DNA from: JBFAPK01 sp040676675
GTDB taxonomy: Bacteria; Actinomycetota; Actinomycetes; Mycobacteriales; Micromonosporaceae
Assembly (NCBI RefSeq): GCF_040676675.1
Contig: NZ_JBFAPK010000011.1
Location: forward strand, 128,218 to 192,217
Length of the DNA: 64,000 nucleotides
Direction of reading: 5' to 3'
The translations under genes and the position numbers were made by a program. Of the stretch, positions 39,065-49,148 are shown one piece after another (within the stretch, counting starts at the first letter, position 1; each line of letters begins with the position of its first letter). Below the pieces are notes generated by a model. The model saw nothing but the letters and a program-made list of their open reading frames with translations, did not search any database and had not been told where the DNA came from.

Positions 39065-40269
39065 GCCCGCACCGCCCGCGTCCGGCCGATCGTCCCCGGC
39101 CGCGCGGCCAGCCCCAGCGCGACCAGTTCGTCCCGGGTGAAGGCCAGCTCGGCGGCGATGCCGGCGGCCAGTTCGTCCGGTGTGCCCGGGCGCCGGGCCG
39201 GTGGCAGGACCCCCCAGGTGTACGTCTCCACGTCGAGGTGGTCGCAGCCGGCGTCCGCGCCGCCGAGCAGCTCGGCCAGCGCCGCCCGCAGCACCGGTAC
39301 GGTCGAGGTGAGCGGCGGTTCGGGCGCCGCGTGCACGGGCACGTGGTAGTGCACCCGCCAGGCCCCGGCGAGCCCCGCCGCCAGGGCGAGGTCCAGGTCG
39401 TCGGCGCTGCGCCCCGGATCGGCCGGGTCGCCGGCCGGCCCGTCCACCTCGGCGCGGGTCTGGTGCAGGAAGCGCGGCTCGACGTACCCGCGCAGCACCT
39501 CCTCGGCGGCGACCGGGTCGGCGGCCTGCAACGCGGCGGAGACCTGCACCTTCACCACCGGCAGCCCGGCCGCGCGCAGCCGGGCCAGCGCCGCCGCCGG
39601 CTCCTCCCAGGCGCAGGCCAGGTGCGCCAGGTCCAGGCAGATCCCGAGCCACTCCGGGTCTGCGGCGGTGAGCCGCTCGGCGGCCTGCGCGGTGGTTTCC
39701 ACCACGCAGCCGGGCTCCGGCTCGAAGCCGACCCGCACCGTCCGGCCGCTGTCGCGGCGCAGCTCGGCCAGGCCGGCCGCGAGTTCGGCGAGGGCGCGGT
39801 CGCCGGCGGCGGCCCGCCGGGCGTCCCACGGCTCCCGCCAGGCCAGCGGCAGCGTGGAGATCGACCCGCGGGCCGCGTCGTCGGGGAGCAGGTCGACCAG
39901 GATCCGGGCCAGGTCGAGGGTGTAGTCGAGCCGCTCGCGCGTGGTCCAGTCCGGGTGGTACACGGCGTGCTTGACCACCGGCGCCTGGAACGACCGGTAC
40001 GGGAAGCCGTTGAGCGTGACCACCTCCAGGCCCCGGGCGTCCAGCTCGGTACGGAGCCGCCGCCGCGCCTCGGGCCGCGCCGCCAGCTCGGCCGCGACCG
40101 GCGCGGCCAGCCACAACCCCAACCCGAGTACGTCGGAGTCGAGCCGGCGCCGGATCGGCACCGCGTACGCGTCGAGCTGCGCGAGCACCCCGTCGAGGTC
40201 CTCGGCCGGGTGCACGTTCGTGCAGTAGCTCAGGTGGACGGTCTGCCCGTCGGCATGCCGCAGTCGCAT
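39061..40269 (-). CDS. eboE: EboE-like TIM-barrel (xylose-isomerase-like) protein
   Basis: A 402-residue protein starting with a beta-strand LSYCTNVHPAEDLDGVLAQL, which is typical of EboE. Barrel strands with probable metal ligands are VVTLNGFPYR, VRVGFEPEPGC, LGICLDLAHLAC, VVKVQVSAALQ and VHYHVPVH. The C-terminal third (CDHLDVETYTWGVLPP) closes the site. In ebo clusters EboE is presumed to rearrange or bind a sugar-like intermediate. ATG 40269 overlaps the TatD-like stop by one base; EboE and EboF are joined by an ATGA overlap. Confidence 0.75.
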   Translation of the reverse strand: MRLRHADGQTVHLSYCTNVHPAEDLDGVLAQLDAYAVPIRRRLDSDVLGLGLWLAAPVAAELAARPEARRRLRTELDARGLEVVTLNGFPYRSFQAPVVKHAVYHPDWTTRERLDYTLDLARILVDLLPDDAARGSISTLPLAWREPWDARRAAAGDRALAELAAGLAELRRDSGRTVRVGFEPEPGCVVETTAQAAERLTAADPEWLGICLDLAHLACAWEEPAAALARLRAAGLPVVKVQVSAALQAADPVAAEEVLRGYVEPRFLHQTRAEVDGPAGDPADPGRSADDLDLALAAGLAGAWRVHYHVPVHAAPEPPLTSTVPVLRAALAELLGGADAGCDHLDVETYTWGVLPPARRPGTPDELAAGIAAELAFTRDELVALGLAARPGTIGRTRAVRA

Positions 40270-41120
40270 CAGCTGCCTCCCCGCAGGATCGAGTTGCCCT
40301 CGAAGGTCGGCGCGGCCCCGGCCGCCTCGGCGAGGTCGAGCCGGCCGGACTGGCCGTAGAACTCGACCGGGTTGCGCCACAGCACCCGGTCCACCTCGTC
40401 GTCGTCGAAGCCGGCCGCGCGCATCGCGTCCCCGGTGGCCCGGGTCAGCAGCGGGTCCGAGCGTCCCCAGTCGGCCGCCGAGTTGACCAGCATCCGCTCG
40501 GTGCCGTACCGGCGCAGCAGCTCCACCATCCGGGGCGGGGACATCTTCGTCTCCGGGTAGATGGAGAAGCCGAGCCAGCAGCCGCTGTCGCGGACCAGCT
40601 CGACGGTGACCTCGTTCAGGTGGTCGACGAGCACCCGGCCCGGGTCGATGCCGGACTCGGCCACCACGGCCAGGGTCCGCTCGGTGCCCCGCGCCTTGTC
40701 CCGGTGCGGCGTGTGTACCAGCGCCGGCAGGTCGTGCTCGACCGCGAGCGCGAGCTGCGCGGCGAAGACCTCGTCCTCGGCCGGGGTCATCGAGTCGTAC
40801 CCGATCTCGCCGACCGCGACCACGCCGTCCTTCTCCAGGTAGCGCGGCAGCTCCTTGAGCACGTCCCGGCAGCGCGGGTCGTTGGCCTCCTTCGGGTTCA
40901 GCGCGATGGTGGCGTGGTGGCGGATGCCGAACTGGCCCGCCCGGAACGGCTCCCAGCCGACCAGGGAGTCGAAGTAGTCGAGGAACGACCCCACGTTGGT
41001 GCGCGGCTGGCCGAGCCAGAACGCCGGCTCGACCAGGGCGCGTACGCCGGCGGCGGCCATCCGCTCGTAGTCGTCGGTGGTCCGTGAGGTCATGTGGATG
41101 TGCGGGTCGAAGATGCGCAT
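40269..41120 (-). CDS. eboB: EboB-like TatD-family metal hydrolase
   Basis: A 283-residue amidohydrolase-fold protein. Metal-binding residues are in FDPHIHMTSR (His-x-His), VGEIGYD (Glu), LVHTPHRDK (His), VDHLN (His) and NSAADWGRSD (Asp). This set resembles TatD-related hydrolases and matches the EboB member of ebo operons. The substrate is unknown. ATG at 41120; the gene sits between EboA (one base shared) and EboE with almost no spacing, so it is part of one tightly coupled operon. Confidence 0.78.
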   Translation of the reverse strand: MRIFDPHIHMTSRTTDDYERMAAAGVRALVEPAFWLGQPRTNVGSFLDYFDSLVGWEPFRAGQFGIRHHATIALNPKEANDPRCRDVLKELPRYLEKDGVVAVGEIGYDSMTPAEDEVFAAQLALAVEHDLPALVHTPHRDKARGTERTLAVVAESGIDPGRVLVDHLNEVTVELVRDSGCWLGFSIYPETKMSPPRMVELLRRYGTERMLVNSAADWGRSDPLLTRATGDAMRAAGFDDDEVDRVLWRNPVEFYGQSGRLDLAEAAGAAPTFEGNSILRGGS

Positions 41121-41743
41121 CACGCCTCCTTGGCGGTACCGGTCGGGGCGCTGGTCAGCCGCTGTAACAGGGCGGTGGCGTCGGCGGGCAGCGCCCGGCC
41201 GGCGGCGCGGCGCTCCTCGTTCAGGCCGGCCAGCATGATCGCCAGTTCGGTGTCCGCCCGCTCGTCGAGGTCGTCCACGACGTCCAGCGGTACGCCCATG
41301 AAGACGCACTTGAGCACCGCCTGGCGCCAGGTCGCCGGGTCCAGGTGGCGGGCGGCCGGACCCAGCGCGGCGGCGACCAGGCGGGTGTCGTTGGTCCGGA
41401 TCGCGTCGTGCAGCAGCGGTACCGCCTCCGCGCCGACCGGCAGCAACGGCAGGGCCCGCAGCACGGCCCGCTTCTCGGTCGCGTCGCCCTGCCGGTAGAG
41501 GGTCTCGGTCCACCCGGTCACCGCCGCGGCGGGCAGCGCCGCGAGCAGCAGTGCCCGCGCGGCCTCGTCGGCGGTCCAGCCGGCGGCGTCCGGCAGCGGG
41601 GCCCGGCCGCACCGGCGCCCGGCCGCGGCGAAGTACCGGCCGATCGCGGCGGGCTCGGCCGCGACGGCGCGCAGCGCCCCGTCCAGCCAGTCCCGGTCCG
41701 GTACGGCGGCCTCCAGTGCGGCCCGCAGTCGTTCGACGGTCAC
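41120..41743 (-). CDS. eboA: EboA-family protein
   Basis: A 207-residue all-helical protein that matches what I recall of EboA: a WLDGAL helix near the start, EAARALLLAALP, a central EKRAVLRALPLLP and the conserved DAIRTNDTRLVAAALGPAARHLDPATWRQAVLKCVFMGVPLDVVDDLDERA stretch (quoted in parts: TNDTRLVAAAL, WRQAVLKCVFMGVPL). EboA is the namesake of the cluster and has no known activity. GTG start overlapping the preceding gene by four bases. Its presence identifies the operon as ebo-type. Confidence 0.78.
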   Translation of the reverse strand: MTVERLRAALEAAVPDRDWLDGALRAVAAEPAAIGRYFAAAGRRCGRAPLPDAAGWTADEAARALLLAALPAAAVTGWTETLYRQGDATEKRAVLRALPLLPVGAEAVPLLHDAIRTNDTRLVAAALGPAARHLDPATWRQAVLKCVFMGVPLDVVDDLDERADTELAIMLAGLNEERRAAGRALPADATALLQRLTSAPTGTAKEA

Positions 41744-42675
41744 GGCACCTCCCTTCCGCCGGTGGCCCCGGTGGGGGTCACCGGTCTGATCCCGGCCTGT
41801 TCGGCGGCGGTACGCAGGAAGTCGATCGAACGGGCGGCGACGGCCGGTGCGGCGTGCGAGTGCCGGGGCAGCTCGACCGCGACCAGCCCGCGGTATCCGG
41901 CGTCGGCGAGCGCGCGCAGCACCGGCGGGAAGTCGATCTCGCCGGTGCCGAACTCCAGGTGCTCGTGCACGCCCCGCCGCATGTCGTCAATCTGTACGTT
42001 GACCAGGTGCGCGGCGACCTGCGCGACGCACTCGGGCACCGGCGCGGGCTCCAGGCACCGGCAGTGCCCGATGTCGAGGGTGATGCCGAAGCCGGGCGGG
42101 TCGCCCAGGTCGCGCCGCAGCCGCCACCAGTCGGCGATCTCGGCCACCAGCATGCCCGGTTCCGGCTCGAAGCCGATCGGCACGCCGGCCGCGTCGGCCG
42201 CGCGTACCACCTCGGCGCAGCCGGCCACCAGCCGGTCCCAGGCGGCGCCGGCGGGCAGCCCGCCCGGCCGGATCCCGGCCCAGCAGGAGACCGCCTCGGC
42301 GCCGAGGTCGGCGCCGATGGCGACGGCCCGGCGGAGGAAGTCGACGCGCCGGTCGCGGTCGTCGTCGAGCAGGGTCGGCGCGTGCTTGCGCCAGGGGTCG
42401 AGCAGGTAGCGCGCCCCGGTCTCGACCACCACGCCCAGCCCCAGCTCGGCGAGGCGCCGGCCGACCGCGGCGACGCGGCCGGCCAGCCCGGGGGCGTACG
42501 GGTCGAGGTGGTCGTGGTCCAGGGTCAGCGCGACCCCCTGGTAGCCCAGGTCCGCGATGATCGCCAGCGCGTCGTCGAGCCGGTGGTTGCCGAAGCCGTT
42601 GGTGCCGTACCCGAGGCGCGGCGGCACCACCTCCGGGGAGGCCGGGGCACCGCCGGCCGGTACTCCGGCGTTCAT
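41740..42675 (-). CDS. Sugar-phosphate isomerase/epimerase-like TIM-barrel protein in ebo operon
   Basis: A 311-residue AP-endonuclease-2-like barrel, distinct from EboE. It has LGYGTNGFGNHRLDDALAIIADLGY, GVALTLDHDHL, VGFEPEPGMLVAE, FGITLDIGHCRCLEP, VNVQIDDMRRG and VAVELPRHSH; the paired Glu/Asp/His residues fit a metal-dependent isomerase or epimerase. It sits between the prenyltransferase and EboA genes. Two different isomerase-like barrels beside an inositol-phosphate synthase suggest remodelling of a cyclitol or sugar. ATG 42675; 124 GC-rich bases separate it from the prenyltransferase gene. Confidence 0.78.
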   Translation of the reverse strand: MNAGVPAGGAPASPEVVPPRLGYGTNGFGNHRLDDALAIIADLGYQGVALTLDHDHLDPYAPGLAGRVAAVGRRLAELGLGVVVETGARYLLDPWRKHAPTLLDDDRDRRVDFLRRAVAIGADLGAEAVSCWAGIRPGGLPAGAAWDRLVAGCAEVVRAADAAGVPIGFEPEPGMLVAEIADWWRLRRDLGDPPGFGITLDIGHCRCLEPAPVPECVAQVAAHLVNVQIDDMRRGVHEHLEFGTGEIDFPPVLRALADAGYRGLVAVELPRHSHAAPAVAARSIDFLRTAAEQAGIRPVTPTGATGGREVP

Positions 42676-42799
42676 CGGGCGCGCCGGGAGGTAGGTCGCG
42701 GTCCGGGCCGCCCCGGGCCCCGCGAGCGGGGCCCCTCGGAGCCGTGGCCCTGCCGGCCGGGGCCCCGCCGGTGCCGGCCGGACGAGCGTTGCCGGCCGC

Positions 42800-43660
42800 T
42801 CATGTCGGCGACACCTTCCGCGCCAGCCGCCGGCCGAGCGGCGCGGCGGCGGCCACGGCGAGCCCCAGCAGCCCGGCTCCGGTACGGGCCACCAGCGCGC
42901 CCTGCAACGCCGGCAGGCCGGTGATCCCGGCGCCGACGGCGGCCCGGATCCGGGGCGCCGTCGGCTCGGCCGCGGCCCGGACCTGGGCGGCGCCGTACTG
43001 CGCGGTGTACCAGCCGGCGAGCGCGCCGGGGAGCAGCCCGCGCCAGCCCGGGCGGCGGTGGCCGGTCGCGGCGACGGCGGCGACGGCCGCGGTACCGGCG
43101 AGGGTCGTCGCCGGCAGGCTCCACCGCGCGCCCTGCATCTCGCGCTGGGAGAGCGCGGTGACCGTGTACGTGTGCGCGGCGACCGTGGCCGCCGCCGGCA
43201 GCGCCCGCAGCGGCCGGCCGGTGCTCGCGCCGAGCAGCACGTTCAGCCCCCGGCAGAGCGCCATCACCGCCGGCCCGGCCGGGGTGTTCTTGGCGCCCAG
43301 GTCGTACGCCCAGACCGCGCCGGCCAGCGAGGCCGCCGCGACCAGGGACCTGCGTCCGCCGGTGTACCCGGCGATCGCGAGCCCGGCGGCGGTGAGCCCG
43401 GCCGAGATTCCCAGCGCGGCGGTCGGCGAGACCCGGCCGCTCGGGATCGGCCGGCCCGGCCGCTCTTCGGCGTCGATGTGCCGGTCGGCCCAGTCGTTGG
43501 CGGCCATGCCCGACCAGTAGAGCAGCACGGAGGCGCCGGCCAGTCCGGGGCTGCGCCGGTCCAGCCGTCCGGCGGCGGCCGCGCCGGCGAGCACGTCGCC
43601 CGGCACGGAGAGCGCGGCCGGGGCGCGGACCAGCTCGGCCACGTCAGCCAGCGACGCCAC
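42800..43660 (-). CDS. eboC: EboC-like UbiA-family prenyltransferase
   Basis: A 286-residue integral membrane protein with about eight hydrophobic helices. The first Asp-rich motif is NDWADRHIDAEERPGRPIPSG (Asn55, Asp56, Asp59, Asp63) and the second WAYDLGAKNTPAGP (Asp120, Lys124). UbiA enzymes transfer a prenyl chain to an aromatic, sugar or other acceptor at the membrane; EboC is the member found in ebo clusters. The GTG start lies inside the end of the inositol-phosphate synthase gene (17-base overlap) behind GGGGGA. The prenyl donor is probably made by the synthase at the end of the operon. Confidence 0.82.
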   Translation of the reverse strand: MASLADVAELVRAPAALSVPGDVLAGAAAAGRLDRRSPGLAGASVLLYWSGMAANDWADRHIDAEERPGRPIPSGRVSPTAALGISAGLTAAGLAIAGYTGGRRSLVAAASLAGAVWAYDLGAKNTPAGPAVMALCRGLNVLLGASTGRPLRALPAAATVAAHTYTVTALSQREMQGARWSLPATTLAGTAAVAAVAATGHRRPGWRGLLPGALAGWYTAQYGAAQVRAAAEPTAPRIRAAVGAGITGLPALQGALVARTGAGLLGLAVAAAAPLGRRLARKVSPT

Positions 43661-44885
43661 GGCGGTCCCCCTCGTCGCCGGCGGTCCCCTCGGTGCCGGC
43701 TCTCGCCTCGCCTGCGGTCCCCTCGGCGCCGGCCGTCTCGGCGCCGATGCCGGCGTCGAGCCCGCGGACGAAGCCGACCAGCTCGGCCCACTGCTCGGCC
43801 AGCGCGTGCGGGCCGGACCCGAGCGGGTCCTTGAAGAAGAAGGCCAGCTCGACCAGGGGCCCGGTACGCCCGGCGGCGTGCGCGGCCGCCGTGAGGCGGG
43901 CGAGGTCGAGCACGAGCGGCGCGGCCAGCGCCGAGTCGCAGCCGTGCCAGCTGAACTCCATCCGCATCGAGGTACCGAGGAAACCGGAGAAGGTGACCAG
44001 GTCCCAGGCGGTCTTGAAGTCCCCGATGTCGTCCACGTACTCGATGCGGGTGTTGCCCTGCGGGACGTACCCGAGCGTCTCGCCGAGCACGCGCTGCTTG
44101 CTGGCCGCCTTGGCGGCGTTCGCGGCGGGCTCGGCCAGGTTCGCGCCGTCGCCGCCGCCGAGCAGGTTGACCCCGGACCAGGTGCGCACCCGCAGGTGAC
44201 GCATCGCGAACATCGGCGCCAGCACCGACTTGACCAGCGTCTCGCCGGTCTTGCCGTCGTGCCCGGCGTACGGCAGCCCCCGCCGCCGGGCCAGCTCGGC
44301 CAGCGCCGGCAGCCGGGTACCGGTCGACGGGGTGAAGTCCACGTACGCGCAGCCCGCGACGAAGGCCGCGTACGCGTACGCGGCGCTGGGCGGCAGCACG
44401 GCCGCCTCGGTACGCAGCGCCGCCTCCAGCGCGGCCAGGTCGGCGTGGGCCGGGTGCGGTGGCGGCGCGGGCTCGGTGGACGAGACGTTGACCACCACCA
44501 CCCGGTCCAGGTCGTGCCGCCGGCGGAACCGGTCCAGGTCGGCCGTGATGGCGGCGACGGCGTCGGCCTGGCGCTCGGCGGTCGGCGCCGGTCTGATCTC
44601 CTCCTCGACCGCGGCCAGCTCGTCGTGGAGCGTCGCCACCAGCCGGCCGGGCAGCACCCCGGCGTCGGCGAGCGCCTCGGCCTTCTTGGCCAGCGGGGTG
44701 AGCGCCACGTCGTGCCCGCCGAAGACGAGGTCGGCGAAGCCGGGCAGGCGCGGGGTGCGCAGCGCCGGCAGCTCTGTCACACAGCCGGTCGGATCGGCGA
44801 GCCCGGCCCGCAGGGCCAGGGCCCCGACGGTGCTGGTGACCGCGACCGAACCGCGCGCGCCGACCAGCCAGATACCCGTACGCAT
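43644..44885 (-). CDS. ino1: Inositol-1-phosphate synthase family protein (first gene of ebo operon)
   Basis: A 413-residue protein of the myo-inositol-1-phosphate synthase family, which makes inositol phosphate from glucose 6-phosphate with NAD. Seen are the Rossmann start GIWLVGARGSVAVTS, VVVNVSSTEP, LPYAGHDGKTGETLVKSVLAPMF, NLLGGGDGANLAEP, KTAWDLVTFSGFLGTSMRMEFSWHGCDS and the closing barrel strand. It is longer than the typical 360-residue actinobacterial Ino1, with an acidic Gly/Ala/Thr tail from about 385 that overlaps the next gene. The ATG at 44885 follows GGAAGGAG. In this operon it takes the place where other ebo clusters carry a dehydroquinate-synthase-like gene (EboD). Confidence 0.82.
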   Translation of the reverse strand: MRTGIWLVGARGSVAVTSTVGALALRAGLADPTGCVTELPALRTPRLPGFADLVFGGHDVALTPLAKKAEALADAGVLPGRLVATLHDELAAVEEEIRPAPTAERQADAVAAITADLDRFRRRHDLDRVVVVNVSSTEPAPPPHPAHADLAALEAALRTEAAVLPPSAAYAYAAFVAGCAYVDFTPSTGTRLPALAELARRRGLPYAGHDGKTGETLVKSVLAPMFAMRHLRVRTWSGVNLLGGGDGANLAEPAANAAKAASKQRVLGETLGYVPQGNTRIEYVDDIGDFKTAWDLVTFSGFLGTSMRMEFSWHGCDSALAAPLVLDLARLTAAAHAAGRTGPLVELAFFFKDPLGSGPHALAEQWAELVGFVRGLDAGIGAETAGAEGTAGEARAGTEGTAGDEGDRRGVAG

Positions 44886-45582
44886 TCCGGGCTCCTTCCG
44901 TGCAGGAAGACTGCTTAGCAAGATTTAAATAGACGAATGATCCGATCGGAAGGGTTGGTGCGGGATTGAGGAAGTTGGTTGGGTAAAGGGCCCCGTCCGC
45001 CCCGACCGTCGCGGGATGGCACCCCGGGTGACCTCGCCGGAGTCGGCGGCAACGGCGTGGTCATCCGGTCCCGCTCCGGTGCGGGGCGGACGGGGCTGGC
45101 AGGCAAGGTCGGTCGGCGTCGCGACCTTGCCTCCCCCGCTTTGCGGCCGGCTGGACCGACGGCGTCGGTCCGCACGGCGGTCCAGCCGGAGTCTGCGCAC
45201 ATCCGCTCGGATGTGGTGGTGGTCGGGCCCGCCCGTCGGGCGGGCGTTTGCTGGTGGCGGGCGGTTGCGGCGGTGCGGGTCCGGTGTCCGGTACGGCCGG
45301 GGAATCCCGGTCCGGCCGTACCGGACGACCGCGTTACCTCCGGGCGGCCCCGGGACCGTGGCACGGCCCGGTGCTGCCCGCCCCTCCGGGCCGACCTACC
45401 GTCGCGCGGGGCGCAACCGCGCGGCGGTTCCTCGCCGGTCGGTGTCCGGGGGAGCCTGTCGGGCGGGGAGTCGCCGGTGCGGCGCGACCCCGCGGGTGGA
45501 TGGTCTCGTGGGTGGCTGGTTCGGGTGGTGGGACGGTCCGCCGGCCGGTCGCCGGTGGCGGCGGCCGGGGCACCGGGTCGGG
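44886..45582. other. Intergenic region, 697 bp, upstream of the ebo operon
   Basis: The AT-rich stretch 44915-44945 (TTTAAAT) directly before the operon is the likely ebo promoter area. The rest is GC-rich and carries hairpins, notably 45287-45325 and a palindrome at 45229-45246 (CCGCCCGTCGGGCGGG-like). Open frames here look random; no gene is supported. Confidence 0.5.
45287..45325 (-). terminator. 14-bp perfect hairpin between dehydrogenase gene and ebo operon
   Basis: TCCGGTACGGCCGG (45287-45300) and CCGGCCGTACCGGA (45312-45325) pair perfectly around an 11-base loop. It lies about 260 bases behind the stop at 45583 and probably insulates the ABC operon from the ebo operon. Confidence 0.45.
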
Positions 45583-46800
45583 TTACGCGGCGATCGTCGC
45601 CAGGGCCGGCTCGACCTCCGTCCAGGACGAGCCGGCCTCCGCCGAGCGCGCCACGGCGTCCAGCACGAGCTGGACCTGCAACGCCTCGGTGAAGGACGGG
45701 CTCGGGTCGGCACCGGTGGCGATCGCCTCGATGAAGTCGCGCATCTCGTGCGTGAAGGAGTGCTCGTAGCCGATGATGTGCCCCGGCGGCCACCACGCCG
45801 CCAGGTACGGGTGCTCCGGCTCGGTCACCAGGATCCGCTTGAAGCCCTGCTCGGTGGTGGGGCCCGTGGCCTCGTAGAACTCCAGCTCGTTGAGGCGTTC
45901 CAGGTCGAACACCACCGAACCGAGCGAGCCGTTGATCTCGACCCGCAGCGCGTTCTTGCGTCCGGTCGCGAAGCGGGTCGCCTCGTACGTGCCGAGCGCG
46001 CCGCCGTCGAGCCGGGCGACGAAGACCGCCGCGTCGTCGACGGTCACCGGGCCGGTGGGTACGGCGTCGGCCGAGCCGTTGCCGGCGGAGGCGGCCAGGC
46101 CGCTGGACTCCGCCGACAGCGGGCGCTCCTTCACGAACGTCTCGGTGACCGCGCTGACGCCGGTGATGCGCTGCCCGGTCACGTACTGGGTGAGGTCGAC
46201 GATGTGGGCGCCGATGTCGCCCAGCGCGCCGGAGCCCGCTCTGTCCTTCTGTAGCCGCCAGACCAGCGGGAACTGGGGGTCGACGATCCAGTCCTGCAGG
46301 TACGCGGCGCGGACGTGCCGGATCACGCCGAGCCGGCCGGAGGCGACCAGCTCGCGCATGAGGGTGACCGCGGGGACCCGGCGGTAGTTGAACCCGCACA
46401 TCGCCCGTACGCCCGCCGCCTGGGCCGTGGCCGCCGCGGCGACCATGGCCCGAGCCTCCTCGACCGTGTTGGCCAGCGGCTTCTCGCACAGCACGTGCTT
46501 GCCCGCCGCCAGCGCCGCGATCGTGATCTCGGCGTGGCTGTCGCCCGGGGTACAGACGTCGATCACGTCGATGTCGTCCCGGTTGACGACCTCACGCCAG
46601 TCGGTGGCGTACTCGTCCCAGCCGAGCCGGCCGGCGGCGTCGGCCACCTTCGACTCGTCGCGGCCGCAGATCACGGCCATCCGGGCCCGCGCCGGCAGGT
46701 CGTACACGCGGTTCACGGTGCGCCACGCCTGCGAGTGCGCGGCCCCCATGAACGCGTAGCCGACCAGGCCGACGCGTAGCTCCTTCTCTACAGTGGACAC
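45583..46800 (-). CDS. Gfo/Idh/MocA-family dehydrogenase of the ABC operon
   Basis: A 405-residue NAD(P)-dependent oxidoreductase. The dinucleotide fold is VGLVGYAFMGAAHSQAWR, followed by VIDVCTPGDSHAEI and the family marker CEKPLANT, and GSGALGDIGAHIVDLTQYV in the substrate domain. It ends with EMRDFIEAIATGADPSPSFTEALQVQLVLDA. Enzymes of this type include inositol 2-dehydrogenases and sugar 3-dehydrogenases. It follows the binding-protein gene by 15 bases, so it probably oxidises the imported sugar. GTG start. Confidence 0.87.
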   Translation of the reverse strand: MSTVEKELRVGLVGYAFMGAAHSQAWRTVNRVYDLPARARMAVICGRDESKVADAAGRLGWDEYATDWREVVNRDDIDVIDVCTPGDSHAEITIAALAAGKHVLCEKPLANTVEEARAMVAAAATAQAAGVRAMCGFNYRRVPAVTLMRELVASGRLGVIRHVRAAYLQDWIVDPQFPLVWRLQKDRAGSGALGDIGAHIVDLTQYVTGQRITGVSAVTETFVKERPLSAESSGLAASAGNGSADAVPTGPVTVDDAAVFVARLDGGALGTYEATRFATGRKNALRVEINGSLGSVVFDLERLNELEFYEATGPTTEQGFKRILVTEPEHPYLAAWWPPGHIIGYEHSFTHEMRDFIEAIATGADPSPSFTEALQVQLVLDAVARSAEAGSSWTEVEPALATIAA

Positions 46801-46815
46801 AGCTGGTTACTCCGT

Positions 46816-47883
46816 TCAGGATGCGAAGCCGAGCGGCAGGTACGCGTCGACGTTCTCCTTGGTGATCGTCTCGGAGGCGAGCACGATCGTCTTGGGTACC
46901 TGCAGCTCGGCCAGGTCGCCCATGCCGCGGCCCTGGGCGATGAGGCGGGCGATCGACACCGCCGACGAGGCCATCGTCGGGCTGTAGGTGACGGTGGCCC
47001 GCAGCGGCGTGTCTCCCTTCTTGATGGAATCCATCGCGTTGCGCGATCCGGCGCCGCCGACCATGAAGAACTCGTTGCGGCCGGCCTGCTTCATGGCCGC
47101 CAGCACGCCGATGCCCTGGTCGTCGTCGTGGTTCCAGACGGCGTCCAGCTTCGGCGCGGACTGGAGCAGGTTGGCGGTCACCGACTGGCCCTTGGCCGGG
47201 GTGAAGTCCGCCCAGACCTGGTGCCGGACCTGGTAGCCGTGCTTCGTGAGGGCGTCCTTGAAGCCGCGGGAACGCTCCTTGGTCAGCGGGAGGAAGTCGA
47301 TCCCGCCGATCTCGGCGATGGCCGCGTCCGGGCCCTTGTTCGCCTTCTTCAGCTCGGCCGCGATGAAGTTGCCGGCGGCCACCCCCATGCCGTAGTTGTC
47401 GCCCTTGATCAGGCTGCGGTAGGCGAAGGGGTTGCTGAACTCCCGGTCGAGGTTGATGACCTGGATGCCGGCCTCCATCGCCTTCAGCGCCGTCGGTTCG
47501 AGCTTGTCACCCTCGTGCGGCAGGAAGACGATGGCGTCGACCTTCTGCTGGATCAGCGACTCGACCGCCGCCCGCTGGACCGCCGGGTCGTTGCCGCCCG
47601 ACTCCACCGCCGAGAAGGTCACGTCGGAGTACTTGGCCGCCTGGGCCTTGCCGTTGGTGGTGACGGCGAGGATCCAGCCGTGGTCGCCCGCGGGCACCGA
47701 GAAACCGATCTTGACGGGCTTGCCCGGTTCCGTGTTGCTGTTGCCGGCGACGGTCTGCGAGCCGGCGCCCGAGTCGCCGCTCTTCTCGTTGGAGGTGCAG
47801 GCGGCCAACAGGGTACCGGCGCCTACCGCCGCACCGCCGAAGAGCAGACTCCGGCGAGAAACGTCGCCCGACTTTTGCGACAT
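46816..47883 (-). CDS. Sugar ABC transporter substrate-binding lipoprotein
   Basis: A 355-residue periplasmic-binding-protein-family (ribose/galactose type) lipoprotein. The signal RRSLLFGGAAVGAGTLLAAC has a twin-arginine start and a lipobox ending in Cys29. Then come KIGFSVPAGDHGWILAVTTNGKAQA, an EGDKLEPTALKAMEAGIQVINLDRE hinge strand, GDNYGMGVAAGNFIAAEL and WNHDDDQGIGVLAAM. The shape fits CUT2 transporters for ribose, inositol and related sugars; the ligand is unknown. CAGGAGGT precedes the ATG. It lies 149 bases after the permease gene, where a processing hairpin or second promoter may raise its expression. Confidence 0.9.
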   Translation of the reverse strand: MSQKSGDVSRRSLLFGGAAVGAGTLLAACTSNEKSGDSGAGSQTVAGNSNTEPGKPVKIGFSVPAGDHGWILAVTTNGKAQAAKYSDVTFSAVESGGNDPAVQRAAVESLIQQKVDAIVFLPHEGDKLEPTALKAMEAGIQVINLDREFSNPFAYRSLIKGDNYGMGVAAGNFIAAELKKANKGPDAAIAEIGGIDFLPLTKERSRGFKDALTKHGYQVRHQVWADFTPAKGQSVTANLLQSAPKLDAVWNHDDDQGIGVLAAMKQAGRNEFFMVGGAGSRNAMDSIKKGDTPLRATVTYSPTMASSAVSIARLIAQGRGMGDLAELQVPKTIVLASETITKENVDAYLPLGFAS

Positions 47884-48032
47884 AACGACCTCCTGGTCGC
47901 GAGTGGTGTTGGGGTGAGGGCGGAGCGGGCGTCGAGGATCCGACCGGGCCCCGCGACCGCGCTGGTGCTCGCACCGCCGGCCGGTCGCCGGTGGTCCGCA
48001 CCGTGGCGCGGCCACGGTTCCCACTACGGCCG

Positions 48033-49144
<1,112 letters not shown>

Positions 49145-49148
<4 letters not shown>

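Noticed and set aside
44915..46489. Long minus-strand frame covering the ebo upstream gap
   Set aside because: Arg/Pro-rich translation, overlaps the Gfo/Idh/MocA gene in another frame, no domain or start signal.
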